A stretch of DNA of 64,000 nucleotides from Leishmania martiniquensis (taxonomy: Eukaryota > Euglenozoa > Kinetoplastea > Trypanosomatida > Trypanosomatidae): contig NC_090161.1 in NCBI RefSeq assembly GCF_017916325.1, positions 458,501 through 522,500 of the forward strand, read 5' to 3'. The stretch's first letter is position 1; each line of letters opens with the position of its first letter. Shown piece by piece: positions 37,654 to 49,775 of this stretch. The position numbers and the translations under genes were made by a program. The notes beneath the pieces were generated by a model, which was not told the DNA's origin, searched no databases, and was given only the letters and a program-made list of their open reading frames with translations.

Positions 37654-40600
37654 ATGGAAGAGGATGCGGCAAAGCGGGCAAGCAGTATACGCCACAACCG
37701 CCATGATGCGCTTCCTCCTCTCAATCCGTCGCTGCTGACTCCGCCCTTGGCGACCACATCCACACGGACGGCCATGGTGCCCTCCTCCCCGACCACCGCT
37801 GCCTCGACGCTCGGGACCCCGCTTGCGGAGACTTGCCCGCGGCCTCTCGCTGGCAGCTCCACGCAGACCCCGTCCCCGAGCGAGCGCTCTCTCATAGCGT
37901 CGACGTCACCTCTGATTCAGCCAACCAGCACCGAGACGTCCTTTGCCGCGCCGTCCACGGCCAGCAGCTGGATTGCGCGCGGCCCGTCCCATGTGGAAAA
38001 GCCGACTGCTGCTGTCCCGTGTCCAGCCGCAGGCGTCACCCTGTCCAACTCATCCCTCCACCCCCTTTCAGCGGCCGCTGCGTGGAATTTCTCCTCGCTG
38101 CCACATACCCACCCGGTAGCCTTCGCCAGAATGAGCACGGCGGCTCTGCATGATGTCGAAGAGCTGGATAAGGCGGACGCCCAGCTATTCGGCGATTGTT
38201 CTGGCCGCAGTGGAAAGCAGGACCAGCGCCAAGGGCCGGCCACCTCCCTCACCGCGCTCCCACCAGCCGCGGAAACGGCACATGACGGTCCCACCCATAC
38301 CAACTCTGATTCGCTCTTGTCGGCGACGTTGCGGCTCCTCTTCCGCCGCGCCAGTGGAACAAAGAATGCGGAGAGCCGAAGCAACGGTGCTGCGCAGGTA
38401 GGCAGCAGCAGCCGCGCGTCCCTTATTCAGACGCCCCTCGGCTGCTCCAGCAACTCGCCCGTCTCCGACAAGGACGCAGTGGGCGCTGCGGAATCCCTCG
38501 CTACTGATGGCAAGCACAATGACACCGCCTCCTCGAGCACGCATGCTCGACGCTCGGTGCACTTTGACGGCAGCACGCACTCCTGCGTCACCGCGACCGC
38601 ACGCAGCTCGCCGCCCATTACGAGCAGTACTCTTACGAGTGCGGTGGGAGCGGCGCCTATGGCGACCACCGCACCTGCGCCGGCGCTGACGGTTGAGAGA
38701 GGACTACATGAACCTCGCGTAGACCCTGCCCCCTGCAAGACCACGGCCAAGGGAGAAAGCTTTGACGACACGACAGCCGCAGAGAGCGCTGCAGCCCCGC
38801 AACCACAGCAGCAGCCCCGACAGCCCCGCTGCGTGACTCCGCAGGAGGACTGCATAGTCACCAGCAGCCAGCGGCGGTGTTTTTCAACTTCATCGCGCGC
38901 CATGCCGCCTGCGCCTCTGGGTCTCCGTTCGGGCGCAGCTACATTGCCTAGACAGTCATTGTTCTGCTCGCCAACGTCGCTGACACAGCAGCAGCTCGTG
39001 CACGTACGCGGCGCCGACGGTTCCCCGCCGCTCATGACTGTCAACCACTTTTCCAGCGCGGTCGAGAAGCAGAGCTGGTCACGCCACTCTAAAGGCAGCA
39101 GCTGCGTCTCTTTGGATCTCGGCAATGTCGTGGACGACGACGCACCTTCGGATGGCGGTCTCGAAGACAACACGCGTTCTACGCCGAGTGGTGCAACAAC
39201 GTTGCTGATGACGTCGGCGCCTGTGACCGAAATTTCCTCGGCGTCAGCCTCAGCAGCGGGGTCCCCCTCCACATTATCGAACACCGCCGGTGCGGCCGTA
39301 TTCGCCGAAGCCGCGGCCAGTGCGGACGCCGCCGCTGCGAACCTGCCCATCGCCTCTTCCAGCTGCACCAGTGCTCGGCCCATCTGTGCGACTGGTCCAG
39401 CAGCAGCACCAGCGAAGACAGCCAAGCGCGTTCCCCGAGGTAGTCTAGCACCTCCTCATATCTTCAGTGTCTCATCACCACGCCTTGGCAGCGTGTCAAA
39501 GTCAGCAGCAGCAACCATACTGCCGCCCTCTACTTCTGTATGCGCCTCTCTAGCCGGCTCGCGCGCAACGAGCAGCATACATGAAAGGAGACGGCATCGG
39601 GTGCGCGCAGGCAGCCAACCAGTATCCTCCGCATGCGCGCTCGCGGCGCGCAGCGGTGCCCTATGCTCTTCGGCATCAGCCGCCACAATGCAGCGCTTCC
39701 GCACCACCGAAGACGTGCATTTCAGATGTCCCGGCAGCCGCGATCGCGATGCGCTGCGAGGCTCATCCCGAAGGCCGCTACCACCGCCGCCGCCGTCGCG
39801 TATTCCGTCGCCGATGCGGCGCATCGCGGCACACATGGGTGGCAGTTTCTCATCCCTCGCACAAACGGCCTATGAGTACCACTGCGGGCATGGCTGCGAG
39901 GCTTTGGGACAGCTCCGCTTGTCCCCAGGCTCTGCGCGTGCGTTTGCTGGGTCGCAAGGTGCACAGGGCTTCCCAGCGAACTCCCCACCGTCGTCCACAT
40001 CGCTCTTCCGTGCCCGCACCGAGTCTGTTGTGAGTGACCACGATCGCGGCTTCAGCAGTTGCCGATCGGCTGTCTTCTCAAAGCGCGGGAGCCTCTCGTC
40101 GTCGATAAACGTTATAAGCACGCCGCGCTTCTCGTCCGACGGCTGTGCCTCTCGCATGTCGTCGCCGTCGACTATCCCAAGGGCCGATCAGGACACTCCT
40201 GTCGACGCCGCGCAGCAGTCATCACAGCATCACCCGTATCACAGCCTTCCCGGCCGACATAGCTTGACCTCTACGCCGATTCACAACGTTCCGACGGGCA
40301 CACGCGAGTCGTCGACGGCAGACGCTGGGGTGATGCCTACCCCGGATGTGCCACCGACAAGTCCGAGGTACATCGACTCAAGCGACGCGTGTGCCGTTGG
40401 AAGTGGCGGTGGGGGCGGCTGCCAGCGGTGCTCGGGCACTCCTCAGTGTCCCGAATGTTTCGGTTGTGCGCAAATGCGCCGCGGCGTAAGCAGGCAGTGC
40501 CTGGCGGCGCCAGTCAGCCCGACCTCTGAGCTCGACGTCACGCCCACTTCTGTGACCTCCCCGGTCGACGCCCTGCTGGCGACAGCGACAAGTGCTGCGA

Positions 40601-41220
40601 GCCACTTGACCCCACTCTCCTTCTCCCCCGGGAATCTTACGGCGCCCATGAGCCAACACGGCAACAACTCCGCCTATCCACAATGGCCACTGGGGGGATC
40701 TGCAGGTCACCCCGCGCCGTGCGTGCCCGACGGCTTTACAATGCGCCCAGATGCGGAGATGCTGCAGCGGCTGCCGCGAGGCAAAGCACCGCGCCTGCCA
40801 GGCTGCTCGATACGCGACTGGGCCGCACACCTGAGTGCCAAAGAGGAAGAAGGGCGCCGGCAGGAGCTGCAGCACCACGACACCCTTCACCCCAGTGGTA
40901 GAGACGCGCCTCGCCCTGGGGCCGTGCTGCCCGCTAAACCGGAGCCCATGGGGGTCGTGCGGACGGCGCGGCTGCCGCGGATGACACCACAGGAAGTCGC
41001 TACCCACAATACGCCAGATGACTTGTGGATAGTCATCCGAAACATTGTGTACGACTGCACTCTCTTTCAACGCTACCACCCCGGCGGAGAAAAACTTTTG
41101 TTGGCTTGTGGAGGGCGTGACGCCACAGCTCTGTACGATCGCTTCCATGCCTGGGTCTCATGTGAGAGCTTCATGGGCCCATACGCAGTTGGTGTCCTTG
41201 CCCCTTCAGAGCCCCGATGA
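37654..41220 (+). CDS. Large disordered protein with C-terminal cytochrome b5 heme-binding domain
   Basis: An 1188-residue protein. About 1040 N-terminal residues are Ser/Ala/Thr/Pro-rich and look disordered. A cysteine cluster C923-x2-C-x5-C-x2-C-x2-C938 could bind metal. Near 1050 is PGCSIRDWAAHL, and residues about 1112-1180 form a cytochrome b5 domain: TPQEVATHNTPDDLWIVIRN, VYDCTLFQRYHPGG and DATALYDRFHAWV. The two heme-ligand histidines would be H1142 (HPGG) and H1165. The b5 domain, including the preceding short DW motif and the WV-x3-SF ending, looks closest to the b5 domain of NCB5OR-type reductases, but no flavin or NAD-binding module follows. It may pass electrons to an unknown partner. 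There is no membrane anchor after the b5 domain. Confidence 0.87.
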   Translation: MEEDAAKRASSIRHNRHDALPPLNPSLLTPPLATTSTRTAMVPSSPTTAASTLGTPLAETCPRPLAGSSTQTPSPSERSLIASTSPLIQPTSTETSFAAPSTASSWIARGPSHVEKPTAAVPCPAAGVTLSNSSLHPLSAAAAWNFSSLPHTHPVAFARMSTAALHDVEELDKADAQLFGDCSGRSGKQDQRQGPATSLTALPPAAETAHDGPTHTNSDSLLSATLRLLFRRASGTKNAESRSNGAAQVGSSSRASLIQTPLGCSSNSPVSDKDAVGAAESLATDGKHNDTASSSTHARRSVHFDGSTHSCVTATARSSPPITSSTLTSAVGAAPMATTAPAPALTVERGLHEPRVDPAPCKTTAKGESFDDTTAAESAAAPQPQQQPRQPRCVTPQEDCIVTSSQRRCFSTSSRAMPPAPLGLRSGAATLPRQSLFCSPTSLTQQQLVHVRGADGSPPLMTVNHFSSAVEKQSWSRHSKGSSCVSLDLGNVVDDDAPSDGGLEDNTRSTPSGATTLLMTSAPVTEISSASASAAGSPSTLSNTAGAAVFAEAAASADAAAANLPIASSSCTSARPICATGPAAAPAKTAKRVPRGSLAPPHIFSVSSPRLGSVSKSAAATILPPSTSVCASLAGSRATSSIHERRRHRVRAGSQPVSSACALAARSGALCSSASAATMQRFRTTEDVHFRCPGSRDRDALRGSSRRPLPPPPPSRIPSPMRRIAAHMGGSFSSLAQTAYEYHCGHGCEALGQLRLSPGSARAFAGSQGAQGFPANSPPSSTSLFRARTESVVSDHDRGFSSCRSAVFSKRGSLSSSINVISTPRFSSDGCASRMSSPSTIPRADQDTPVDAAQQSSQHHPYHSLPGRHSLTSTPIHNVPTGTRESSTADAGVMPTPDVPPTSPRYIDSSDACAVGSGGGGGCQRCSGTPQCPECFGCAQMRRGVSRQCLAAPVSPTSELDVTPTSVTSPVDALLATATSAASHLTPLSFSPGNLTAPMSQHGNNSAYPQWPLGGSAGHPAPCVPDGFTMRPDAEMLQRLPRGKAPRLPGCSIRDWAAHLSAKEEEGRRQELQHHDTLHPSGRDAPRPGAVLPAKPEPMGVVRTARLPRMTPQEVATHNTPDDLWIVIRNIVYDCTLFQRYHPGGEKLLLACGGRDATALYDRFHAWVSCESFMGPYAVGVLAPSEPR

Positions 41221-43445
41221 CCATGAAGGAAATACGAGTGCAGCCTCTCTCTCTCTCTCAAGTCGGCACCCCGCTGCCTAAGGTCCCCGTGACGCATCCT
41301 TGTTGCCTTTTTTCCTCCTTCCCACTCGCTTTGTGTTTGGGCGTCCGATTCCAAGCTCGAGGCTGGCACACGCTTGTTGATGGGGTGTAGCACCGGCTCC
41401 GGGGCTCGGCAGCTAGCTCATCTTCCTCCCTCACTCTCGTCTTGCCTCCCGCTTATCCGTCTATCCCAGAGGCTTCAAAGGAAATGAACTTCTGCCTCTG
41501 TTGGCATGTAAATGTCTGTGTGGGTGTGAAGGTGTGTGTGTGTGTGTTTATGTGTGTCGTTGCGTTGTGTTGTCTGCGATGGTTCGCTCTCCCGGGCGGC
41601 GCTTTCGCCCTAACTTTATGCATGAGTGTTTGTCTTAACGCGCCTGCGTGTGCTTGTCTGCGTCTATGTGTGTCGGTGTGGGTATCGGGGTAGAGAGATT
41701 GGTGGGAAGCGGGGGGCACGGCTCGCCCGCATCCGTTCGACTTCCCCCTTTCCCTATCAGCACCCTCCCACAATGTGCACTGTACACTGGCCCCCGCCCT
41801 ACTCTTCCACCGTCCCCACCCCCTCTCCTCTCAGTCCTGGCAATGTGTAGAGATATATACATATGTATATGTATATATATATATGTGTGTGTGTGCATGT
41901 GCTCCTATCTGTTCTAGCAACTATGGTTGTCGAATTCGTGTCTTTTGCTTTATCCTTTCCGTCGTCGCTGGTGTGGCGGGCCTTGTCGTCTGTTGTGCGC
42001 AGGCCACTCTCCTCCCCCGTAGATTTTTGGCAAGGGAAGCAGACGCGCGCCGAAAGGGGAGAGAAAAAAGGCGACCTAACATTCGCCTCTCCATCTACGC
42101 AGCCTGCTAATCTTCACGCCCCCCCTCCCCTCCCCCAACTGGTCACGCGCAGAGCCTCGAAGCAATTCAGCGCTTTGGCCCTCCCACCGACACACACACA
42201 CACGCTCCCCCTGAACCTTCTTTGATGTTGCTGTTCACCTCTCCGCCCACCTAACACTGCTCGTCTGCGGTTTTTTTCGTCGATGACGTCGTCGTCTTGA
42301 AGCTCTCTCCTCCTCTTCTCTCATCGATCGTTGCCTGCCGCTGCTGTCGTAGTCACTCTTTTTTTTTCGCCTTTCCCCCGGTCCCCCCCCCACCCTCCCT
42401 CTTTTAGTTGCCTTTTTTCGCCACTTAATGGTCATCTAATCGAATCAAAGCGCACACAGCTGCACGCATTCCCTCTGTATGCTCTCCCACCCCCACCCCC
42501 TCATCCTCCTCCTCCCTTTACCGTGCCTCTGGATACGTGTGGGTGCGGATGTGGGTGTGCAAGGAAGGGCCCCCTCTGCAACGATATTCCCTTCGCCGTA
42601 TCTTTTCTCTCTCTCCCCTTGGCAGGTATGGTTCGTCGGTCGCTGTCAAGTGTAAGCATCTGTCTAGGCTTCTCGGAATAGATGTCGTTGCACCTGCGAG
42701 TGCGCACCCTACTCATCCACACGGCTCCACCCATAAATATATGCATACGCGTGCGCTTACAGCAGCACCACAAGCGCCGCTTTTTTTTCTTTGTGCCTTT
42801 TCTCTCGCGCGCGCGCGTTCTCCGAGGGTGTGTATACGTATGCATTCCGCCTTGTCTGTCTCCCGACGTCGTCTTCGTCCTCTGTCGTAGCGCAAGTGAC
42901 TTCGAACGCAATCGCATTTTCTGTCTCGTCTATCTGCGTACATCTCTTTCCCCATCGCTTGCAGCAGCAGCAGCACCACCACCACCACGCGTTTTATTCG
43001 TCCCGAATCATCACCACCATATCTTCCCTCAGTGCACACACACACGCACACACCTTCTTTCCGTTCGATTTCGCGCGGCCTCATCCCTTTGCACTTTTCT
43101 TTGGTTCCCTCTGCGTGCTTATCGATCTTGGTGGTGGTGATGGTGGTTTGGTCTGGGGGAAAAGGGGGAGGGCAGGGAGTGTTGTCTTCTGCATCCTCAC
43201 ACTTCCGTCTCCTCCTCCTCGACTCCATGCGTCCCTCTCGCTCTGGCTCTCTCTCGGTTGCACTTTTCTGAGGTGTGGCTGCTGCCCATTAGAGCCCGTG
43301 ATGACTCTCCTTCCCCTCCCCCACCCCTCAAACACCACCACCACACGCCCCTCCTTCCCCATATCTCTCGCCCTTCCCTTGTGAATGTATAGATGTGTGT
43401 GTGTGTGTGTGAGAGCATTTCTTCCCGCGTCTTTGCTCTTGCTTC

Positions 43446-43804
43446 TTGTCCACCTCAGCTCTCACACCTCTCGTGCTGTTGGCGACACCCACGGTGGTGT
43501 TCAGATGCAGTGCCCGCACAGTGGAGCCGGCACAGACCCCGCGGCTGACGCTCTCTGAGGCTCGGGCAGTGGATGCTTCGGTATCAGCGGAGAGGTCGAG
43601 GACGGCGCTGTTTCGTCTTGTGCTGGCTGACGGAGGCTCGTGTCGATCACTAAACTCAGTTACGCGGCCCTCCTGTTTTTGCTGCTGCTTGGTTTCTCCC
43701 CAGCGTTTCTACTACGCTTTCGCGCTGCTGTGCGGAACGATGCTGCCAGGCCTGCACTGGTCCCGCGGATCGGGTTAACCGTGAGTACATGGAGACGTGG
43801 ATGA
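43446..43804 (+). pseudogene. Possible small gene remnant with a hydrophobic segment
   Basis: Two adjacent frames have coding-like composition. One (about 43,446-43,660) reads ...EPAQTPRLTLSEARAVDASV... without an ATG start. After a frame change near 43,660 comes a membrane-like segment, YAALLFLLLLGFSPAFLLRF, ending at a stop at 43,802-43,804. It could be a frame-shifted remnant of a small membrane protein. No family is recognised and chance remains possible. Confidence 0.2.
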
Positions 43805-46350
43805 AGTGTGGCTGCATGCGTTTATATGCGAACTGACTTGTAGGAGATGGGCACGTTGGGAGCGTTACAGAGAGAATTTGAAAAAAAAAAAGGTCGGCTC
43901 TGATGCTCTCGCTCTCTCCTTTTTTGTTTTATGTGTGTGTGTGTGTTTCTGCCCAATCGATGCATTGCAGCGGTGTGCGAGTCGCTCTGCGAGTTTTCTC
44001 TCCCTTCATCTGTGTGCGTGTGTATGTGGATGCTGTTTTACATGCAGGCTTCTTCGTATGCCTCTCTTTTTCTCCTCGTCGCCGCTTCCTCCTTCCCCTT
44101 TCCATTCCGCCCGTTCTTCTGGTCGAATCTGACTTCTCCCTCTCACCTTCTCCCCCCCGAGCATCACCGCCATCCGGCGTCGCGCGGTGTGGAGGAGTAT
44201 GCCAAGCATGGATGCGCGCATCTTCGCACCATGCGAGCAAGCAACGACAGGCATAGCTGTAATGGGCCGTCATCGCCTTCTCCCTTGCTCGCCTACGCGT
44301 CGATTGACGTCTATATGCCGCCGCCACCCCCCCCCCAGACCGATACCCTTGCACGACTCAAAAGAGTGTGAGGCCGACGGCTCTCAAAATGGCGGCTGCG
44401 CGTGGTCGCAGTGCAGACGTGTATGCCTTTTTTTTGCCCCCACTGCGTAGAAGTCCTCACATTCTATACACATATATCTTTCGGTCCTGTATGCTGTCCA
44501 TGCATGCCGCTTCTGTTTTACAGACACAGACTGCGGATGTTAGCGACAGCGAAGAGGAAGAGGGTGGGAAAGATTAACGAAGCTGTCTCGGCCCCCCTCT
44601 CTTTCCTTCTCTCTCTCTAGCGTCTGATCCCTCTCTCCGTCCCCCTCCCCTGGCTGGTCCCGGTGGTCGATCGTGTTGCTCTTGCCCAACCTTCGCCTTG
44701 CACGTGCCATCTCCGACACCACCACCCCAAAACTCCTCACCTCAGGCTTACTTGGCCACACGGGGTGGCTTCGTGCACAAATTCGCGTTTTTTCTTCTTT
44801 GTAACGGAGTGCGTGGCGGCGGGTGGGGAGAACTCCGCCACAGGGGAAAGAGCCAACGGCGAGCGCGAGCAACGATAATGGAAGCAGCCCACACGGAAGT
44901 GCGACGCATTCTCTTTGTTCTCCGCTCCGCCCCCCCCGCCCCTCCATTCTGCAGGACGGCGTTCCCTCCCCCTTCCTTGTCGTGTAAGCGTGTCTATATT
45001 TTCTGTTGTTTGTTTTCACTGTTGGGAGGGGGGTGGGGCTGGCAGTGATTTGTCCGGATTGCTGACTCTCTCTCTTTCTTTCTCTCATTCTTTCGGTCTA
45101 TGGCCTGAGTTTTCTTCTGTGTTGTAGTTCTGCTCTTGGCTTGGTGTTCAGTTTGGTGTGACTGTCTACGCGTGGTGCAGCTCACTCCTCCTCCCCTAAG
45201 CTCCATCCCTCACATCACGCTCCTTTTTTTGGTGATGGGTGGGGAGGAGGAGGGAGGGCAGGGAGGGCGGGTAGCACCTGGGCGTATTCGCACGCACGTT
45301 CCTCTCGCTCTCCCCCCTCCTCCACCTCTCTCCCTCTCTCTGCCTTTAACGATGTCTTCGGCCTTGCTTTCTTGTTTGGTGACACGCTGACCACTTCAAT
45401 GTGTCGGTCGGGTGTGTATGGCGTCCTCTCGCCTTCACATCTCCTCCTCCAGCCCCATGACCATCACCCCTCTCCCTTAGACTCCGCTGGAGCTGATATA
45501 CACCGCTGCCCGTGCGACCTTGACCCGCTTGCTTCGGTTTACTGTGTTCTCTCTCTCTTTCATTTCCCTGTTCCCGGACTCTGCGCTCGCATGTCCCACC
45601 GAAATTTCATATCGAAGGTGTTGACTGTGCTCTCGCCCTCTATTCTCTTCGACACACTCGGCGTATCGTCGTGGTTCTTTTTGCCTTCCGCATCTTCTCC
45701 GCTCTTCCCTCCTTTACCATGCACGCGCACGCACGCACACACACGCAGGGCACATGGTCCACGTGGCGTCTCTGGCTTATCCTGCTTGTGCTGCTCCATC
45801 CTGTGCTGCATATGTGCACGCACTTCAAGTGCGACTCGCCCTTTCCTTTGCTTTCACTTTTCGTGTGTGTGTGTCGCTAAGGTGACTTTCCTCCGTTGTT
45901 GGATCTCCCCTGATGCTGTTGCGGGACTGCTCAGGTGCTCCATAATGCAGCAGTGCCCCTTTTGCCCGTAGGAGAGGGGGAGGGGCGCGTAAAAAAAAAA
46001 TCTCATGGAACACCATTCCCGCTTTGTGGCTCTCTCCTTATTATCGCCCTCTCTGGGCGCTGGTCTTAGCGCGAGCCTCTACGCAGACGCCTGCCCAGAG
46101 GAGGAGGAGGAGGAGGGGGGATAGGGGGGAGCGCATATTGACAGGCAGCCGCGCATCAAAGCGGAAGACGGCAGGGCGGAGGGGACCACATCTGGAGGGG
46201 TTCGCATGCTCTTTGGTGCGGCATCTCTCAGTACCTTCCGAGCTGCATTTTCATCGGTCTGTCGCTCTTTAGACGGCGCGCCTTCTCTTTCCTACTTCTT
46301 CTCCTGCCCACACCACCGACCACCACCCCTTCCCCAGCCCCGCTCATGGC

Positions 46351-47043
46351 ATGTCGCACAAGGCCTTCAACTCTTTCCCGAACCCTCCTCTTTGCCTCCC
46401 CACCCCCGGGGGGGGGGTGCGGCGCGTTGCCGCCGACCAGCGATCACTTCGCTTTCCTTCAGACCTCGCTGAGGCCCTTCTCTTGGGTAGCACAGATACA
46501 CATGCACACATACACCACCCAATAGCCGGCGCGCACGCGCACATCACCACTGCACCTTTCGCTCCCATAAGTCATCGGACCCGGTTGGCTGTGCCTGCGC
46601 GAGCACTCACCTGCATCCGCCGCCTTTTACTCGTTTCACTTTCGACTCGGGTGGTGGTCTGCCGCTGGGCATCGGTATGCGAGCGCGTCACCTGCCCATT
46701 CTCACAGCTGTCTGCCTCCTTTCCCCAGGCACTGGTGGCACGCACGTCGAAGTGCCTCGTCGCCGCCTTTGCCTCGGGAGGGTGCGTGCATCTCGCCCGC
46801 TTGCGTCATGCAGCACGTGAGCGCGCCTGTGCGCGTCAGCGGAAGAGACAGCAAAAAAAGGGAGGGCCATGCAGAGGCGGGTCCATCCTAACCGCAGCTT
46901 CTCTCTACTGTGCCTTCATATGTCGTAGAATCGAATGCGGGGAAGAGCGACAGCACCGGTGTACATTCGGAGAGGCAATAAAAGTTGTGGGCTCTCTTAC
47001 GGTCTTCATGGCACGGAGATGGGTGTGCACCTACGGCTCCTGA
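46351..47043 (+). CDS. Possible hypothetical protein (230 aa)
   Basis: An ATG-started frame with a moderately coding-like middle part (about residues 85-170) between low-complexity ends. It has a His-rich stretch, many Cys and a basic run near ARQRKRQQKK. It has no recognisable domain. It is listed because it is the only intact ATG frame above 200 codons with any coding character in this long spacer; it may well be non-coding. Confidence 0.2.
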   Translation: MSHKAFNSFPNPPLCLPTPGGGVRRVAADQRSLRFPSDLAEALLLGSTDTHAHIHHPIAGAHAHITTAPFAPISHRTRLAVPARALTCIRRLLLVSLSTRVVVCRWASVCERVTCPFSQLSASFPQALVARTSKCLVAAFASGGCVHLARLRHAARERACARQRKRQQKKGGPCRGGSILTAASLYCAFICRRIECGEERQHRCTFGEAIKVVGSLTVFMARRWVCTYGS

Positions 47044-47846
47044 AGCGTCCGTAGATGATCTCGCACGCTGTGTTCGCTTCGGTGCCTCTTGCCTCTCTCA
47101 GCATGGATCCCTCTTCCTGTATATCTATCTATCTATATAAGGTCTGTTGGCCGCTGCTCTGTCTACTTCAATTTTTCATGTTGACAACACACACACACAA
47201 ATCATAGCCGCCCACCATTTGCCTCTGCACACGCACACTCTCTCATGTGACTAGCACACGCTACTCCTTGTGTTGCGCCTATTCACTTCCCTTCACCTAC
47301 AAAACTTCACTGTCGAATGCCGCTCTCCCTCGTCTTTGCTTTCTGCAGGACTGTTTCTTCGCCTTTCAAACATTCTCCCTCCTCTTCCGTCTTTTCAATG
47401 CTCTTCTCAAATCCTCACATGACTCGTGTTTGTGTGTGTGTGTGTGTGGCACCCTTTCTGCGTTTGTTTCGTTATGCCTATCTCCTCTTGAGCTACCTGT
47501 GCGACTCTCCTCCTTTTCTTTCGCTCTCTCTCCTTCTGAACATACGCGCAGAGGCACGCACGCGCGCGCACACTCCTCGCTCTCGCACAGCCTTCCTATC
47601 CGCCTTCTCCATCGCGCCGTAAACGTCTCCTCCTCCTTTCTTGCCCATCCTTCCGTACTCCCACCAACAATACTTTCTCCGCCCCGCATACCATGTTTGG
47701 ACTACTTTCTGCACCACGACACCTACGTATGCGTCTCCATAATGAACGATCTCCGTCGTCTTTGCCTCCTCTACACGCCCCTCCTCACCCCTCCTCCTCC
47801 TCTTTACCGCTCATCGTTGATACACTTCGCCTTCTAGTGTGTTCCA

Positions 47847-48885
47847 GTTATTTACCCTCAACCCCATTCCCCTCCCCCTGCCTTCCCCCTCACTGTCTTG
47901 TAATCTTCGCTTCCCTTGGGTTTCCGTTCCGTTTTTTCTCTTGTGTTTGTAACGCTGTCTCTGCGCAGCGCTGACTGTGACAGTGTGTCCTCTCCTCCCT
48001 TGCGTTCGCCTCACTGCTCGTGTCGTGGCGGCGGTGGCTGCGATGGTGCTGCTGTAATCGCGCTTCTCGGATGGCGACCGTGCGGGGCACGTCGTCTTCT
48101 GTGTGCGCGCCTGCCTTCTCCGTTCCGACGCCCGCATGTGCGTGGGCTCGTCTAGCTGTGATCCCCCGGAGGCGGGGGAGGCGGGGGAGGCGGGGGGCGC
48201 GACGGAGAGTGGTGGGACCTTGACTACGTATGGGCGTGCCCTCGCCCCCTCTCCCCACTGCCTCTCGCTCTCTCCCTCTCTGTCTGTCCGTATGCGCACG
48301 CATGCGTGTGCGGACCTGTCACAGCGGCTGCTGCGTGGCCGCATCTCTGTAGGGCTGTCTGTGTTTGCGTCGGGCCATGTGGACGCGCGACGTGAGTGCA
48401 TACGGGAAGCAGCAGACGAAAGCGAAGTAGGTGTTGAGGGGTGCGTCGCTGGAGCTTGGGAGACCGCACGCCTCGTCCGCGTCCCTGGGCCTCTCTCCTA
48501 CGGGCCCTGGCGCGCTTCGGTGATGAGCGGGGGAGGTGCGTTGCCCTTCTCACGAGTGTGTGCTCTCTGCGACGTCGCGTGTGCCTGCCTTTCGTGCAGC
48601 GCACTCGTCATTGTGTGCGTCCGTGCCTGTGCTTGCCGATCTCGCTCGCCAGCCCCCCGCCCTCGCCTCCCCCTTCCGCACACGCACACACACACACGCA
48701 CACCGTCTCTCACTAGCACAGCGTCTGTCTGTATACCTGCGCGCATGCGCACACATTCGCACACGGAGGCATCTCTTTCGCGCGCTGTGTGTAGACGAGG
48801 TGTGATTTTGTGCAGCAGCGAGTCCCTTACAGCGCACGCACGAGCGCCGGCACGCGCCTCCGTCTTTCCTGTCTGTTGCCCCTTC
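47847..48885. repeat. Direct repeat R, copy 1 (1039 bp)
   Basis: Present three times: here, at 51,643-52,673 and at 55,428-56,457. Copies 1 and 3 agree almost exactly except for one extra 9-bp GGCGGGGGA unit in copy 1 near 48,175-48,195. Copy 2 is shorter in several homopolymer runs. Open frames inside are disrupted between copies, so it is probably non-coding. Confidence 0.9.
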
Positions 48886-49775
48886 TCCCCCACCCCATTC
48901 CTCTGCGCTGCTTGCGCGCACCCCCACTGTCTACCGCTTCCGCTGCTGTCGCTTGCAGGCACGGCTGCGGCGGCGCCAAGCCCCTTTATGCCTGCGCTCG
49001 CGCTGTCCCTCTCGCGCGTAGGGCGGGCTTTTCCTCTCCCCTCTCCCGCGCCGCTGCAGCGCGGAGCACGCCCAGGCACGCTCCACCCTGCATGTGTCCC
49101 GGCGGTGGCAGCCCGCTCGCCCGCGCGCGATGAAGCGAGCGGGGGCGCGTATGCTGCGGTGCCGTGGGATGGGCGCCCTGCCAAAGACGCCAGCGATATG
49201 CCTTGCGCCTGCGACGCTCACTGAGGGCGCGGACGCGAAGGCTGCGGACGGCCCCCGGTGCCGTGGTTCTCACGGACGCTGGCCGACCGAGCACTCGCTC
49301 GACGGCGCCGGCCTCTTCGTACCGGGTGGCAGGGGCGGCGTGTGCCTGCTGGGACGCGCGTTTCGCCCGCCTTTCGTGGTCGCCTGCCGGGCTGGCGCAC
49401 GGTGCAGCAGCGGGAGTTTTGTTCGCCGTGGGTGCCCGCCTCGCCCTCGACCGCACCCGCCGACGGTGGGTGTGCGCACTGCGTCACGACAGCAGCGTGG
49501 CCGCTCCCGCCCTTGTCGGGACGGACATGCGCGTGTAGGGGCGTCTCAGCAGAGCCCACGGGTCGCTGACGTCTTGCCGGGGTGAAAGAACGTACTCAGG
49601 ATAGCGCCGACCGGGTGCGCGCGGCGCGGATTCGGACGCGCTGTGTCGGCAGGCGCGAGATGAGCGCAGGTCGCGCCATAGCCCTGCCGCCGCCAACGCA
49701 TCGACCGCAGCGGTGCCTCGTCTCCACCAAGCCGGCAGCGGCGAGCCCCCGGCACAAGGGCAGGCTCTGTATGTG

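Larger units (their letters stand above)
41221..47846. other. Very long spacer (6.6 kb before the tandem repeat) without a confident gene
   Basis: Mostly CT-rich DNA with many TG/CA tracts, an AT-rich tract at 41,852-41,884 containing a 16-bp palindrome (41,855-41,870), and homopolymer runs. Two places are less repetitive: 43,450-43,804, and the ATG frame at 46,351-47,043; both are listed separately with low confidence. Together with the first repeat unit's leader (to 49,995) about 8.8 kb lacks a clear gene. Confidence 0.55.
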
